DNA of 64,000 nucleotides from an uncultured Spirochaetales bacterium (lineage in GTDB: Bacteria; UBP6; UBA1177), in the NCBI GenBank assembly GCA_902774115.1, contig CACYHH010000005.1, positions 1 to 64,000 on the forward strand, read 5' to 3'. Under the pieces are notes generated by a model. The model was not told the origin of the DNA and did no database searches. It worked only from the letters and a program-made list of their open reading frames with translations. Positions 53,001 to 61,553 of the stretch are shown here, piece after piece. The translations under genes were made by a program, and so were the position numbers. The first letter of the stretch is position 1, and every line of letters starts with the position of its first letter.

Positions 53001-53177
53001 AAGACTGCTGCCGCAATGTTCGACAGAGCTTATGCAGACCTTCAGGCAGGCGATGTAAGCGCGGCAAAGAAAGTCCTCATCAAGCTCAGAAAGGAACTCA
53101 GCCCGAGAAGTGCTTACTATCTCAGAGTCCTCGCTCTCATTGAAGATACGAAGGACAGCGGCGATTCAGAGGATTAG
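50016..53177 (+). CDS. Giant exported coiled-coil protein with C-terminal TPR-like repeats
   Basis: 1053 residues from ATG 50016 (AAAGGGTAG upstream; a TTG at 49983 is in frame). Signal peptide ends LSIFAAD. Residues about 20-155 form a folded alpha/beta domain, including KCARDEAKKVKKSQYVLFPLV and an acidic linker. From about 175 to 960 the sequence is Lys/Glu/Ala/Asp-rich, almost without Pro, with heptad-like spacing: a long coiled coil interrupted by a few breaks. The last ~110 residues look like TPRs (AAQGMEILKDENIAEARKYFFDALYADA). Not recognised as a named family. It may span the periplasm or scaffold the envelope; this is inference. TTGACA at 49912-49917 may be its -35 box. Confidence 0.82.
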   Translation: MFRKSFLFVFMLLVSLSIFAADPKMAVVPAAGEGDAATMAKNLSKEFKILYKTVKGAQLSDIDSAAAGKFKKCGPKLKCARDEAKKVKKSQYVLFPLVKANDEGFSAILYIFDKNGKIAKKQTVDVGSDTDAEDFASEVAGKLMEAIAKLSEGSDEGGDEEEAEEAAPKEEAPQMTEREKKEVLRSAFKAYKAGKGKDASSLFRKAENVNLADTVDEVMQALDDAKAMTKNGDASKAVETVNKIERKDLDLREKGYKELQFVKETNKKRRYNEPGKDEYDKARRTFKSVKKEMKTISVWRDGEMKKLEDSMAGKLDEQKKLNEKFEQDEKKQAKAEKKQEREHQKKLETLRENVENMDAIYRDKLKKTEREIEKLNKQLEDERPAEEIYQKEIEAELAAIDEKYKKGGKDLKKQLIHAKKQSKADIEAAEKEYNDKIQALDKSNSDLEKQIAKLSKEVEKMEGDFEAEEQKESEKLDKAAAEAEEKDAKDLEAAEKKADEETENLNKQLEDYDKKLSGYTEKFDKIDSEISDYNDKQEEKLSKNQEKFDKKREDAERKFESEKSAAEEKAEQAYSKGQAERAKKVETIETQMFEIQDKVEKYEKDPKWQKLKKDQAAASKDLASFEDGHDKFVEKETASITKNYKSEQAKIDAEQKKGEADIKKETAAFKAKKADEKKVLNAEMKKVEQEKAAFEKDIKKKQATINANKNNKIKEIEGRAAKRDAERNAKAKQRKAQYDKTSAEKRKQLAALEKQREAADANTEKTKDTLAQQLENKKAAAEKKVNDLEVAIEQKKDANENAIEKEKQAVYAKYEKKAETDKKAINGKIAQLESNSKKMIAGKEKDEVRLRAELEAAEKKTDTMKDEWEKAAAKRKAAHEANLKAAEKREEAAKAKYEQSKNNIEKQYKAKVDALIKSKSISFAGGSEFKEERDRNFEYSAYTKQLNAVKADALAAQGMEILKDENIAEARKYFFDALYADANSKAAQNGLKEIEKTAAAMFDRAYADLQAGDVSAAKKVLIKLRKELSPRSAYYLRVLALIEDTKDSGDSED

Positions 53178-53230
53178 TTCCATCGAAAATTTTCTTGTAA
53201 CTTTCACTTTTTAAAAAATCAGGGGTTTCA

Positions 53231-55090
53231 ATGACAGAAGAAAACAAAAATGAAAATTTTTATGCCGGAAACGGTGTCTCGGCGAAAGTCGCTCCGAAAA
53301 GACCGCTCACTCTGGAAGAGCAGTACGAGGAAGACGACCGCCGGTGGCTCAAAAACGTCTATCAGGGCGACGTCAAGCAGCTCACCGTCCGCGCAGTCGT
53401 CATGGGAATGATAATCGGCGGACTAATGAGTCTGACAAACCTTTACATCGGTCTCAAAACAGGCTGGGGGCTTGGTGTCACGATCACGGCGTGCGTCCTT
53501 TCGTTCAGTATCTGGAAACTTCTGCGCGTGATTTTTCCTAAAATTTTCACGACCGATATGACGCTTCTCGAAAACAATTCGATGAAATCGACCGCTTCGA
53601 GCGCAGGTTACACTACCGGCGGAACGATGGTCAGCGCGATCGCGGCTTACATTTTAATTACCGGACAGCATCTCAACTTCTGGGTGCTCACGGCGTGGAC
53701 CGTTTTCCTCGGGATTGCGGGCGTCGTCATGGCGATACCGATGAAAAAACAGATGATCAACATGGAAAAACTGCCGTTTCCGTCCGGAACTGCGACTGCC
53801 GAAACCCTTAAAAGCCTTTACGCAGGCGAGGAAAGCAAGAAACAGACGCGTACTCTGCTCGGGTTTGCGCTCGGCGGCGCGGTGCTCACGGTGATCCGCG
53901 ACTTTTTTGAATGGATAAAGTACACCTACGCGGTTTTCGGCGAAAAACTTGCAGAATACACAGTTTCGATGGAAACAAGCCTCATCATGGTCGCGGCAGG
54001 CGGGATCATGGGCTGGAGAACGGCGTGGAGCATTCTTTTCGGAGCAATACTTAATTATATAGTTTTAGCACCTTATATGGTCAAAATCGGAGCGATCACC
54101 GAGCTCGGCTACCGCGGAATCAGCAGCTGGAGCCTCTGGTTCGGCGCTTCCGTCATGGTTTCCGCCGGATTCACCTCGTTCCTCATGCAGTGGAAAGTCG
54201 CTCTGAAAGCGTTCGCATCGCTCAAAGACCTTTTCTCGCGCAAAAAACGCGAGCTCACCGAGATCGAAAAAGTCGAAGTTCCTATGAGCTGGTTCTTCTG
54301 GGGAATTCTGGTAGGCGGCACGGGAATCGCCCTCATCATGCTTTTCGCGTTCGACATTCCGGTCTGGGTTTCGGTACTTGCTGTCATCCTTTCGTTCTTC
54401 CTTTCGATAGTTGCATGCCGCGCTACAGGCGAAACCGACACGACTCCGGTCGGTGCGCTCGGTCAGGTCACTCAGGCTTTCTACGGAATGCTCCGCCCCG
54501 GCAGCAAAGTCACGACTCTTATGACCGCTTCGATCACTTCAGGTATCGCTGGCTCGTCGGCTGACCTTCTGACAGACCTCAAAACCGGTTACATCCTCGG
54601 CGCAAACCCGCGAAAAATGTTTCTGGCACAGTTTATCGGCATTTTTGCAGGAACGATCGTCATTGTTCCCGCGTTCTATCTCATAGTTCCGACTCCTGAC
54701 GTTCTCGGAAGCGACTACTTCCCGGCTCCTGCGGCCCAGGTATGGTCAAGAGTAGCCGATCTGCTGGCTCAGGGTTTCTCTACGCTTCATTCAACCGCTA
54801 AAATCGCGATGATAATCGGTGTTGCGGTCGGCATAATCATTCCGCTTCTCGAAAAATGGTTCCCGAAAGCGGCGAAATATATCCCGTCGTCGATGGGTAT
54901 CGGACTTTCGTTCGTCATTCCGTTCTGGAACTCGCTTTCGATGTTTCTCGGCGCGCTCATAGTTCTTTTCATCGAGCACAAAAAGAAAACTTTGGAAGAA
55001 TACATCGTTCCGGCCGCTTCCGGAATCATCGCCGGAGAATCGCTTGCCGGGGTTTTCATAATTCTGCTTTCGACTGTTTTCGGCGGTTAA
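53231..55090 (+). CDS. OPT-family oligopeptide transporter
   Basis: 619 residues with about 14-16 membrane helices. Family features: LTVRAVVMGMIIGGLMSLTNLYIGLKTGWGLG near residue 50, NNSMKSTASSAGY, LPFPSGTATAETLKSLY and the later GANPRKMFLAQ and PLLEKWFPKAAKYIPSSMGIGLSFVIPFWNS segments. It imports small peptides across the inner membrane by proton symport in characterised homologues. AGGGG lies before the ATG. The 50-residue cytoplasmic N-terminus is charged. Confidence 0.93.
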   Translation: MTEENKNENFYAGNGVSAKVAPKRPLTLEEQYEEDDRRWLKNVYQGDVKQLTVRAVVMGMIIGGLMSLTNLYIGLKTGWGLGVTITACVLSFSIWKLLRVIFPKIFTTDMTLLENNSMKSTASSAGYTTGGTMVSAIAAYILITGQHLNFWVLTAWTVFLGIAGVVMAIPMKKQMINMEKLPFPSGTATAETLKSLYAGEESKKQTRTLLGFALGGAVLTVIRDFFEWIKYTYAVFGEKLAEYTVSMETSLIMVAAGGIMGWRTAWSILFGAILNYIVLAPYMVKIGAITELGYRGISSWSLWFGASVMVSAGFTSFLMQWKVALKAFASLKDLFSRKKRELTEIEKVEVPMSWFFWGILVGGTGIALIMLFAFDIPVWVSVLAVILSFFLSIVACRATGETDTTPVGALGQVTQAFYGMLRPGSKVTTLMTASITSGIAGSSADLLTDLKTGYILGANPRKMFLAQFIGIFAGTIVIVPAFYLIVPTPDVLGSDYFPAPAAQVWSRVADLLAQGFSTLHSTAKIAMIIGVAVGIIIPLLEKWFPKAAKYIPSSMGIGLSFVIPFWNSLSMFLGALIVLFIEHKKKTLEEYIVPAASGIIAGESLAGVFIILLSTVFGG

Positions 55091-55145
55091 AAGTTACTGC
55101 TTTTTTTTTGTTTTTTTCAATTGAGGCGTTTTTTTGTTTTTTTAC

Positions 55146-55173
55146 TTGACAAAAAAAAAGGTGACCATAAAAT
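55146..55173 (+). promoter_or_regulatory. Predicted sigma70 promoter for the Pro-Thr lipoprotein
   Basis: TTGACA at 55146-55151, 16-bp spacer, TAAAAT at 55168-55173, 68 bp before the ATG at 55241. The leader is T-rich with repeated TTTTTTT tracts. Confidence 0.65.
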
Positions 55174-55240
55174 TTTCGACGGTTTTTTTACAACATGAAT
55201 TTGAGGGTTTTTTTACTAACTTTTTTTTAGGAGATTTGAG

Positions 55241-56440
55241 ATGAAGAAATTCACACTTGCTCTTATGGCGATTGTTTTCGCCCTCTTTGTTGTCAGCTGC
55301 GGCGACAGCAAGAAAGATGAACCGACAGATCCGACTGTCGAGCCGACCGACGAGCCGACAACTGAGCCGACCGACGAGCCGACAAACCCGGACAATCCGA
55401 CAAACCCGGACGATGATCAGACAAATGACGACGATCCGACAACTCCAGACACCTGCAAAATCGATGATTCCTATGCTTCATCGAATTTTGACAACTACTA
55501 CACCTTCAAAGGTGCAGGCACCATCAACGACGAAAATGCTGATGATGTTGACTTCACGACTCTTACCAAAACATCGCTTTACCTTGAGAACCAGACTGAG
55601 TACAACCTTAAACAGGCTCAGTCCTACATCCTCAATGCAACTCTGAACAACGGATGGAAATCTGTTGTTCTTATCGGCATGGGCTACGGCGGTGCAAACG
55701 GTTACCCGAACGTTCAGGTTCAGGCTATTATTCCTGATCAGTGGTTCGAAGTTATGGATCAGCTTAAGGAAGAAGATCCTGAAGAGTATGCTCATGCTCC
55801 GTTCGCTCCGATGATCCAGGTTGCTTCTCTTGACCTTCACGTTAAAGGTCAGAGCGTTGACTGGTACAAGATGTGCACAGTCGCAATCAACACTTACGCT
55901 CCGGCAGACATCGCTGATGGCGACATGCCGGAAGGTTCTTTCCAGTACTGCTACGGCAAAGCTGGCACGATCGATGCTGGTCAGACCATCAAACTTGGAA
56001 TTGATGCAAGACTTAACAACAAGTTCGAAGACATCCAGGCAGCTTACAATGTTGATGAAAACGGCGAACCTCTTGAAGAAGGCGCAGAAGGCTACATAGC
56101 AACTCCTGCTGACCTTTGCACATGCATTTCTTTCGCAAGCGGCAACGGCGAGTACATCGACTGCCCGACTGACGAACCGACAGAGCCGACTGAACCGACT
56201 GAGCCGACTGAACCGACAGAGCCGACTGAGCCGACTGAACCGACAGAGCCGACCGACGAGCCGACCAATCCGACTGACGAGCCGACCAATCCGACCGACG
56301 AGCCGACCAATCCGACTGACGAGCCGACCAATCCGACCGATGATCCGTCAGATCCGAGCGAGCCGGAACCGGAATGCGAAAGCAACGCTGACTGCGAAGA
56401 AAACGAAGTATGCAATGAAGGCGTTTGCGAAGTTGAATAA
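55241..56440 (+). CDS. Lipoprotein with flanking Pro-Thr-Glu/Asp repeats
   Basis: 399 residues, TTAGGAGAT before ATG. Lipobox FVVSC at residue 20. Residues about 27-75 and 309-386 are tandem PT(E/D)P and DEPTNPT repeats that flank one globular beta-rich domain (about 80-300, containing VDWYKM and two Cys near ADLCTCISF). The C-terminus ends with a Cys-rich CESNADCEENEVCNEGVC module as in myxobacterial lipoproteins. The Pro-Thr stretches probably act as spacers, and might be glycosylated. Own promoter and own terminator, so monocistronic. Codon choice is strikingly uniform, suggesting high expression. Confidence 0.85.
   Translation: MKKFTLALMAIVFALFVVSCGDSKKDEPTDPTVEPTDEPTTEPTDEPTNPDNPTNPDDDQTNDDDPTTPDTCKIDDSYASSNFDNYYTFKGAGTINDENADDVDFTTLTKTSLYLENQTEYNLKQAQSYILNATLNNGWKSVVLIGMGYGGANGYPNVQVQAIIPDQWFEVMDQLKEEDPEEYAHAPFAPMIQVASLDLHVKGQSVDWYKMCTVAINTYAPADIADGDMPEGSFQYCYGKAGTIDAGQTIKLGIDARLNNKFEDIQAAYNVDENGEPLEEGAEGYIATPADLCTCISFASGNGEYIDCPTDEPTEPTEPTEPTEPTEPTEPTEPTEPTDEPTNPTDEPTNPTDEPTNPTDEPTNPTDDPSDPSEPEPECESNADCEENEVCNEGVCEVE
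56166..56346 (+). repeat. Tandem CCGAC-type repeats encoding PTEP/PTDEPTN
   Basis: Twelve-base (ACTGAACCG/GAGCCGACT) and 18-base (GAGCCGACCAATCCGAC) units repeat within the lipoprotein reading frame. Confidence 0.85.
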
Positions 56441-56465
56441 CTTTCGTTTCTTCGGATTTTTTAAA

Positions 56466-56490
56466 GGGCGCTCCGGCGCCCTTTTTTTTT
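56466..56490 (+). terminator. Rho-independent terminator after the Pro-Thr lipoprotein
   Basis: Stem GGGCGC/GCGCCC with loop TCCG at 56466-56481, then nine T. Confidence 0.94.
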
Positions 56491-56502
56491 GCCCTGAATT
56501 GC

Positions 56503-56531
56503 TTGCTTTTTTTAAATTTGGTTCCTATACT
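56503..56531 (+). promoter_or_regulatory. Predicted promoter for the methyltransferase-like operon
   Basis: TTGCTT at 56503-56508, 17-bp spacer, TATACT at 56526-56531, 32 bp before the ATG at 56563. Confidence 0.5.
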
Positions 56532-56562
56532 GAATTTATCGAACTTTGAAAGGTGAGAAAAA

Positions 56563-58158
56563 ATGGATAAAAGAAAGAAACTTGTAAAACTTTTTTACGA
56601 AATTGATGAGTTTATTAGACAAAAACAGGTCAAATCTGATCCTTATGCCTTTCTGCTGAACAAATTCTGGCTTTCACTTCAGAACAAGCGGCCGGCGGCA
56701 AACACTCTGGTAGGGATAACCAAAAGCGATTTTTCCGTTCTCAACAACGAATTTTCTGACAGGCTCGGCCGGGATTTCGTTCTTTCGCTTTCTGTCAGCG
56801 AAATTCTGTCGCTTCCGGCTGAAAAAGTAATCGAACTTCAGAATGTCAAAGTTCAGCCGAAACAGGCTGTTCTTCTTCTCACCGATTCGATAGTTCTGTC
56901 TTACGAAACCGAGAAAAAAATCCAGCTTTTCATCGGCTACTGCTCCGAAAGGACAAAAGAATCGCCTTTCAAAAACATTGAATATTATCCTGTGGCGAGA
57001 GATGCTGCGCTTTCGATTTCGATGCAGACGACTTTGTTCGATCTGATGAACGACGACGGCACGCAGCTCCGGCCGCAGAGTTTCGATATTGTCATAGACG
57101 ATTCGGCAAACTATCCGTTTGCAAGCGAAAGTCTGCTCGGCACTTTGTCGGTTCTGCTGAAATACGACGCCGTTTTTTATCTCATGGTTAAGAAGACATT
57201 TCTTTCTTCTCCGCTCACCCGAAAGGATAAAAAAAGTCTTTATGCTCATTTCGAAACGGAAGAAATCGACCGTTTCGACGATTTTCTTCAGCTTAAGCTG
57301 ATTAAAAAAATCGAAGGGATGATCCCGATGCAGCCGCAGAATGTCGTTATCCGCGATCTGTCGGAAGGAAAAGTGCTTGAACTTGACCGCAACTGTCTTG
57401 ATTTCAACCATCTTTTCACATTCAACGACAAAGTGACTGCCGAACAGCTGGCTTTGGTTTCAAAAATAGAGAAAATTGCGGGCGGAACCTGCGGGGATCA
57501 CTTCAGATTCTTCCTCGGAATGTTCAGAAACGCTCCGGTCGACGATCTTGTCCAGACGCTCAGAAGAAGTGCTGCCTACCGGCCGCTTGTAACATCGAAG
57601 GAGATCCTTCCGTTCAGGACTCCCAAAATCAAAAAATATATTTATCCCGATCCGCAGGCTTTTTTCAAGATCCCGGCGGAGAGCAGTTTCGAAAGCAGAA
57701 AACTGCTTATGCGCTATCTTTCGGTAAAACCTGTTTTTGCCTGCGACGAAGACGGACTTTACTTTATGAACGATGTCGCGGCAATCGTTCCGCGCACGCC
57801 TGATATCGATCTTTATTTCGCGGAGGGGTATCTCAATTCAAAGCTGGTCGAATTTTTTTATAAAATAAAATTTCCGCATCATAACAAGTTTTTGAAGAAA
57901 AATTTCAACAAGATCCCGTTCATGCTTTGCGGAAAGAATTTCCAGAACCTTATTTCAAAAGAGGTGCTCGATATCCGCAGGATTTACCGTGAAATGTCTC
58001 TTTCGAAGGAGAGTGCCGCTCTGCAGAAAGAGCTTGAAGCCGTTTCTGAACGACTCGACGGCTTTGTCTATCAGCTTTTCAAACTGTCTATGGGCGAAGT
58101 CGCTGTCATCGAGCGTTATCTCGGCGTAAATTGTGAATCGAAGGAGTCCGAACAATGA
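56563..58158 (+). CDS. Degenerate N6-adenine-methyltransferase-like protein (TaqI/Eco57I type), probably inactive
   Basis: 531 residues, GAAAGGTGAG before ATG. The first part (about 1-200) has the order of an N6-methyltransferase but without a clear SAM-binding FxGxG. At about 179 it reads FDIVIDDSANY where active enzymes have FDxVIxNPPY, so the catalytic NPPY is absent. The C-terminal half resembles the TaqI-like specificity domain: YFAEGYLNSKLVEFFYKI, then KFLKKNFNKIPF, and near the end RLDGFVYQLFKLSMGEVAVIERYLG, corresponding to the terminal VyeLYgLteeE helix. Its stop overlaps the next gene (ATGA). A DNA- or ligand-recognition role in the regulatory operon is possible. The family relation is by pattern and needs structure prediction. 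Confidence 0.6.
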   Translation: MDKRKKLVKLFYEIDEFIRQKQVKSDPYAFLLNKFWLSLQNKRPAANTLVGITKSDFSVLNNEFSDRLGRDFVLSLSVSEILSLPAEKVIELQNVKVQPKQAVLLLTDSIVLSYETEKKIQLFIGYCSERTKESPFKNIEYYPVARDAALSISMQTTLFDLMNDDGTQLRPQSFDIVIDDSANYPFASESLLGTLSVLLKYDAVFYLMVKKTFLSSPLTRKDKKSLYAHFETEEIDRFDDFLQLKLIKKIEGMIPMQPQNVVIRDLSEGKVLELDRNCLDFNHLFTFNDKVTAEQLALVSKIEKIAGGTCGDHFRFFLGMFRNAPVDDLVQTLRRSAAYRPLVTSKEILPFRTPKIKKYIYPDPQAFFKIPAESSFESRKLLMRYLSVKPVFACDEDGLYFMNDVAAIVPRTPDIDLYFAEGYLNSKLVEFFYKIKFPHHNKFLKKNFNKIPFMLCGKNFQNLISKEVLDIRRIYREMSLSKESAALQKELEAVSERLDGFVYQLFKLSMGEVAVIERYLGVNCESKESEQ

Positions 58159-59546
58159 AAAACAAGTGGAAAATACTCATAGTCGACGACGATCTCTCGA
58201 TTCTGCGCAGCTATCAGAAGTATCTTGAATCGGAAGGCTACTCCGTTTTTACCGCCGATGACGGAAGAAACGGTTATATTGCGATAGAAAAAGAGCATCC
58301 CGATCTTGTCCTGCTTGACATAAACATGCCTGTAAAAACCGGTCTGGAGCTGCTTGAAGACCTCAACAGGACTTTTAACAAAAAAGATATCCCGCTTATA
58401 GTGATGCTGACAGCTTTCGGCGATCTTGATGCGGCTGTAAAGGCAATGAATTTAGGTGCTTATGAATTTTTGACGAAGCCGGTTCCGCTTGAAAAACTTC
58501 GCTCGACCGTTGAATGCGCGCTTGAAACACTCACTTTGAAAGAGCGTGTGGCATACTTTATCGAGCCCGACAGCACTCCGTTCAAAGACACGATAATCGG
58601 GCGAGATCCTCTGATGATAGATATTTACAAAACCATCGGAACGCTGAAGGGAAACAAGGCGACGATCCTTGTCACGGGAGAAAGCGGAACCGGAAAGGAG
58701 ATGGTTGCGAAAGCGATACACGAAAACACCGTGCCTGACGAGCCTTTTATCGCGATAAACTGCGCCGCAGTGCCGGAAAATCTGATCGAAAGCGAACTTA
58801 TGGGATACGTCAAAGGTGCTTTCACAGGTGCTGCTGCGAACCGCGAGGGCAAACTTGAAGCTGTGAAAGGTGGAACGCTCGTTCTCGACGAAATTTCGGA
58901 AATGCCCTACGAATTTCAGACGAAACTTCTGCGCGTCATTCAGGAAAAGGATTTCTATCCGATAGGCGCGACCGAAAAAAAACGTTTCAACGGCAGGATC
59001 GTCGCTCTCACGAACAAAAACCTGAAAGAACTTGTCGAAAAAGGTAAGTTCAGAGAGGATCTTTTCTACCGCCTCAACGTCATTACGATTTCCGTGCCGC
59101 CCCTGCGTGACCATCTGAACGATCTGGAAATGCTGATCCTGCACTTCATAAAAAAGGCGAATTTCATGATGAACACTTCGATCCAGAGCATCACGAAAGA
59201 GGCTGTCGATTATCTCAGATCGCACACATGGCCCGGAAACATCCGCGAACTTGAAAACACGATACAGCGCGCTTCGATAAAGGCGAAGGACAAGGTGCTC
59301 ACGCGCGACAGTTTTTCTTTCCTTGTCGCCGAGAAAAAAGAGACTGCGAATACAAAGCAGAATACGGTCGAGGAACTTGTTCAGCCGGAGACGCTGATGC
59401 CTCTGCGCGATGTCGAAAGAAATTATATCGAATACGTTCTCAAGCAGACCAACTGGCATAAAGGCAGAACTGCGGAACTGCTTGGGATAACACGTCCGAC
59501 GCTTGATAAAAGAATAGAGGAATTCGGTTTACGTAAAGATGTCTGA
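58155..59546 (+). CDS. NtrC-family sigma54-dependent response regulator
   Basis: 463 residues. Receiver domain (1-125) with DDD at 11-13, phospho-acceptor Asp55 (LLDINMP) and Lys near FLTKPVP. AAA+ domain (about 150-385) with Walker A GESGTGKE, the sigma54-contacting GAFTGA, Walker B GGTLVLDEI and RVIQEKDFYPIG. The C-terminus has a Fis-type helix-turn-helix (GRTAELLGITRPTLDKRI). It overlaps the methylase-like gene by 4 bp and the kinase by 8 bp. It is therefore predicted to be phosphorylated by the adjacent kinase and to activate sigma54 promoters. Confidence 0.96.
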   Translation: MKNKWKILIVDDDLSILRSYQKYLESEGYSVFTADDGRNGYIAIEKEHPDLVLLDINMPVKTGLELLEDLNRTFNKKDIPLIVMLTAFGDLDAAVKAMNLGAYEFLTKPVPLEKLRSTVECALETLTLKERVAYFIEPDSTPFKDTIIGRDPLMIDIYKTIGTLKGNKATILVTGESGTGKEMVAKAIHENTVPDEPFIAINCAAVPENLIESELMGYVKGAFTGAAANREGKLEAVKGGTLVLDEISEMPYEFQTKLLRVIQEKDFYPIGATEKKRFNGRIVALTNKNLKELVEKGKFREDLFYRLNVITISVPPLRDHLNDLEMLILHFIKKANFMMNTSIQSITKEAVDYLRSHTWPGNIRELENTIQRASIKAKDKVLTRDSFSFLVAEKKETANTKQNTVEELVQPETLMPLRDVERNYIEYVLKQTNWHKGRTAELLGITRPTLDKRIEEFGLRKDV

Positions 59547-61539
59547 GTCACCTTCTTTTTTATATTTTGTCATTTTTTTCGCGACAGTCATCTCTTCGGC
59601 CGGATGGCACATCATGATAAAGGGCAGGGGACTGCCCCAGAATCTCTGGATGTTTTTTATTATGATGTCGGATGTTTTTATTTTTTCTTCTCTTGCTGCG
59701 GTCTATTTTCCGTTTTCAAAAGTCTATTTTTTTGTTGCGTTGCTCTGTTTTGTAATATTTTCAACGCTTTATATTTATTCATTCCCTCATGCCGTCCTTC
59801 CCAATCTGATATGGATGGTAACCATAGCCCTTTCAGTGGTTTTTATGGTTATCCTGTTTATTTATATGAAAACAAGGCTCTATTTTGTCTATTTTGTGCT
59901 CCCTGTTTCCGCACTTGTTCTTGATATTCCGATAATATTCAGGAAAATCAAATACTTGAACGCAAATATGAAAAAATTCGTTCTTGTGAATATTTCCGCA
60001 ACGGCGCTGCTTTCGCTCCTTGTTCCTGCGGCATCGGCTTTTTCGGTGATGCTTTATAATTCGCTCTATTTCAATGTCGCCGCGATGATCCTTTCTGCAC
60101 TTTTTCTGGTTTGTACCGGGATTTTTCTTTATGTGAATCCGAGGTCTTCGACCGGACTCAACAGAATGAATTTCTGGCTCATAATACTGTTTGCCCTTCC
60201 GGCGTCTTTTTTAGTCAACTTTTTGTTTTCACTGAGATTTCTGGTGACGCGCGCTTTCGGCAGCGCAAATTTCTCGCTGGTTGTTCTCTGCGCTCTGTTC
60301 ATGCTTTTCATGCTGACGGGAATAGCCATTTCCTATTTTTCCTCTTCGGTTGAAAGTTTTATCTATAAAAGCCGCAATTACTATCAGACCTATCTGAACA
60401 AGTTCCGTCTCGAAATCGAAGATATTACCGAAGCGCCGCTTCTTTTCGACAAATTTTACGGGTGTGTCCGCGAATGGTTCCACGAGGTGAAGCAGATAAA
60501 GTATGTTTATATTGAAGATCTTCTGTGGCAAAGCAGCATGATGCCGGTCGAACTTTACGACGGGAATGACGATTTTCAGCCGCTTCTCAGCGAGCAGTTT
60601 CTTCTGCATGAAACCTATATTTCAAGGGATTTTGCTCTCATTTCCGTTCCGACGCTCGAAGGTTTTGTCAAGAAAACGGGCGGCGATTTTTTTCTGCCTG
60701 TCATATATCACAACGAACTTTCGGGATTTTTCGTAATAAATTCGAGGAATATTTCGCACAATGCCATGCTCTGCATCAGCAATCTCGCCGAAATGACGCT
60801 GAATAAGTTCGAAAAAATATCTCTTTTCGCAACTGTCATCGAGACAGAGAAAAAAATTGAAATGCTCAAACATTTCAAGGAAGTAGATAAAATGCTCTCG
60901 TTTGTCGCCCACGAACTGCGTTCTCCGATGACTTCAATAATGTTCAACATCGAAGTTGTAAAGGATTCGATCGACAGAAAAAAAGAGATCGATACGGAAT
61001 ATCTGGATATTTCGCTTAAAGAGCTGAAACGGATCAACGAAACTATCGAAAAGATGCTCGTTTACGGAAGAAACATAAAACTTTCGCCTTATCCGTACAA
61101 TTTCAGGTCGTTTTTTGCAGAAATGAAGCAGTTTTTCAGCTATGCCGACCGCACTGTCGATTTTGCCGACCAGACCGGCGGCAGGGAATTCATGTTCGAC
61201 TGGGACGTGCTGAAAAACGTTTTCGTGAACCTCGTGAACAACAGTCTTCAGGCGCTCGAAAAAACCGACAGGGTAGGGCGTGTCAAAGTTTCGGTCGCGA
61301 AAAAACGTAAAAAACTGCTGATCGAAGTAAGTGACAACGGTCCGGGAATTCCGTCTGAACACAAAGATTCGATTTTCGAGCCTTTCTATACGACGAAAAA
61401 GAACGGAAACGGACTCGGACTGGCGACCTGCGAGAAAATCGTGAAACTTTCGGGCGGCTCGATCGTTCTGTGGGATACTTCTCCTGCGGGCACGGTTTTT
61501 CACATCACTTTTCCGATAGAATCGGTCAGCGTGAAATAA
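59539..61539 (+). CDS. Multi-pass membrane sensor histidine kinase (PrsK-like)
   Basis: 666 residues. About nine hydrophobic helices fill residues 1-280, followed by a GAF-like sensory region (about 290-440), a HisKA domain with phospho-acceptor His in FVAHELRSPM (about residue 457), and a HATPase with NLVNNSLQAL (N box), DNGPGIP, FEPFYTTKKNGNGLGL. This resembles PrsK of the XrtA/PEP-CTERM PrsK-PrsR pair. No exosortase gene is in the window. Last gene of the three-gene operon. Confidence 0.92.
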   Translation: MSESPSFLYFVIFFATVISSAGWHIMIKGRGLPQNLWMFFIMMSDVFIFSSLAAVYFPFSKVYFFVALLCFVIFSTLYIYSFPHAVLPNLIWMVTIALSVVFMVILFIYMKTRLYFVYFVLPVSALVLDIPIIFRKIKYLNANMKKFVLVNISATALLSLLVPAASAFSVMLYNSLYFNVAAMILSALFLVCTGIFLYVNPRSSTGLNRMNFWLIILFALPASFLVNFLFSLRFLVTRAFGSANFSLVVLCALFMLFMLTGIAISYFSSSVESFIYKSRNYYQTYLNKFRLEIEDITEAPLLFDKFYGCVREWFHEVKQIKYVYIEDLLWQSSMMPVELYDGNDDFQPLLSEQFLLHETYISRDFALISVPTLEGFVKKTGGDFFLPVIYHNELSGFFVINSRNISHNAMLCISNLAEMTLNKFEKISLFATVIETEKKIEMLKHFKEVDKMLSFVAHELRSPMTSIMFNIEVVKDSIDRKKEIDTEYLDISLKELKRINETIEKMLVYGRNIKLSPYPYNFRSFFAEMKQFFSYADRTVDFADQTGGREFMFDWDVLKNVFVNLVNNSLQALEKTDRVGRVKVSVAKKRKKLLIEVSDNGPGIPSEHKDSIFEPFYTTKKNGNGLGLATCEKIVKLSGGSIVLWDTSPAGTVFHITFPIESVSVK

Positions 61540-61553
61540 CAGCTCTGTTTAAG

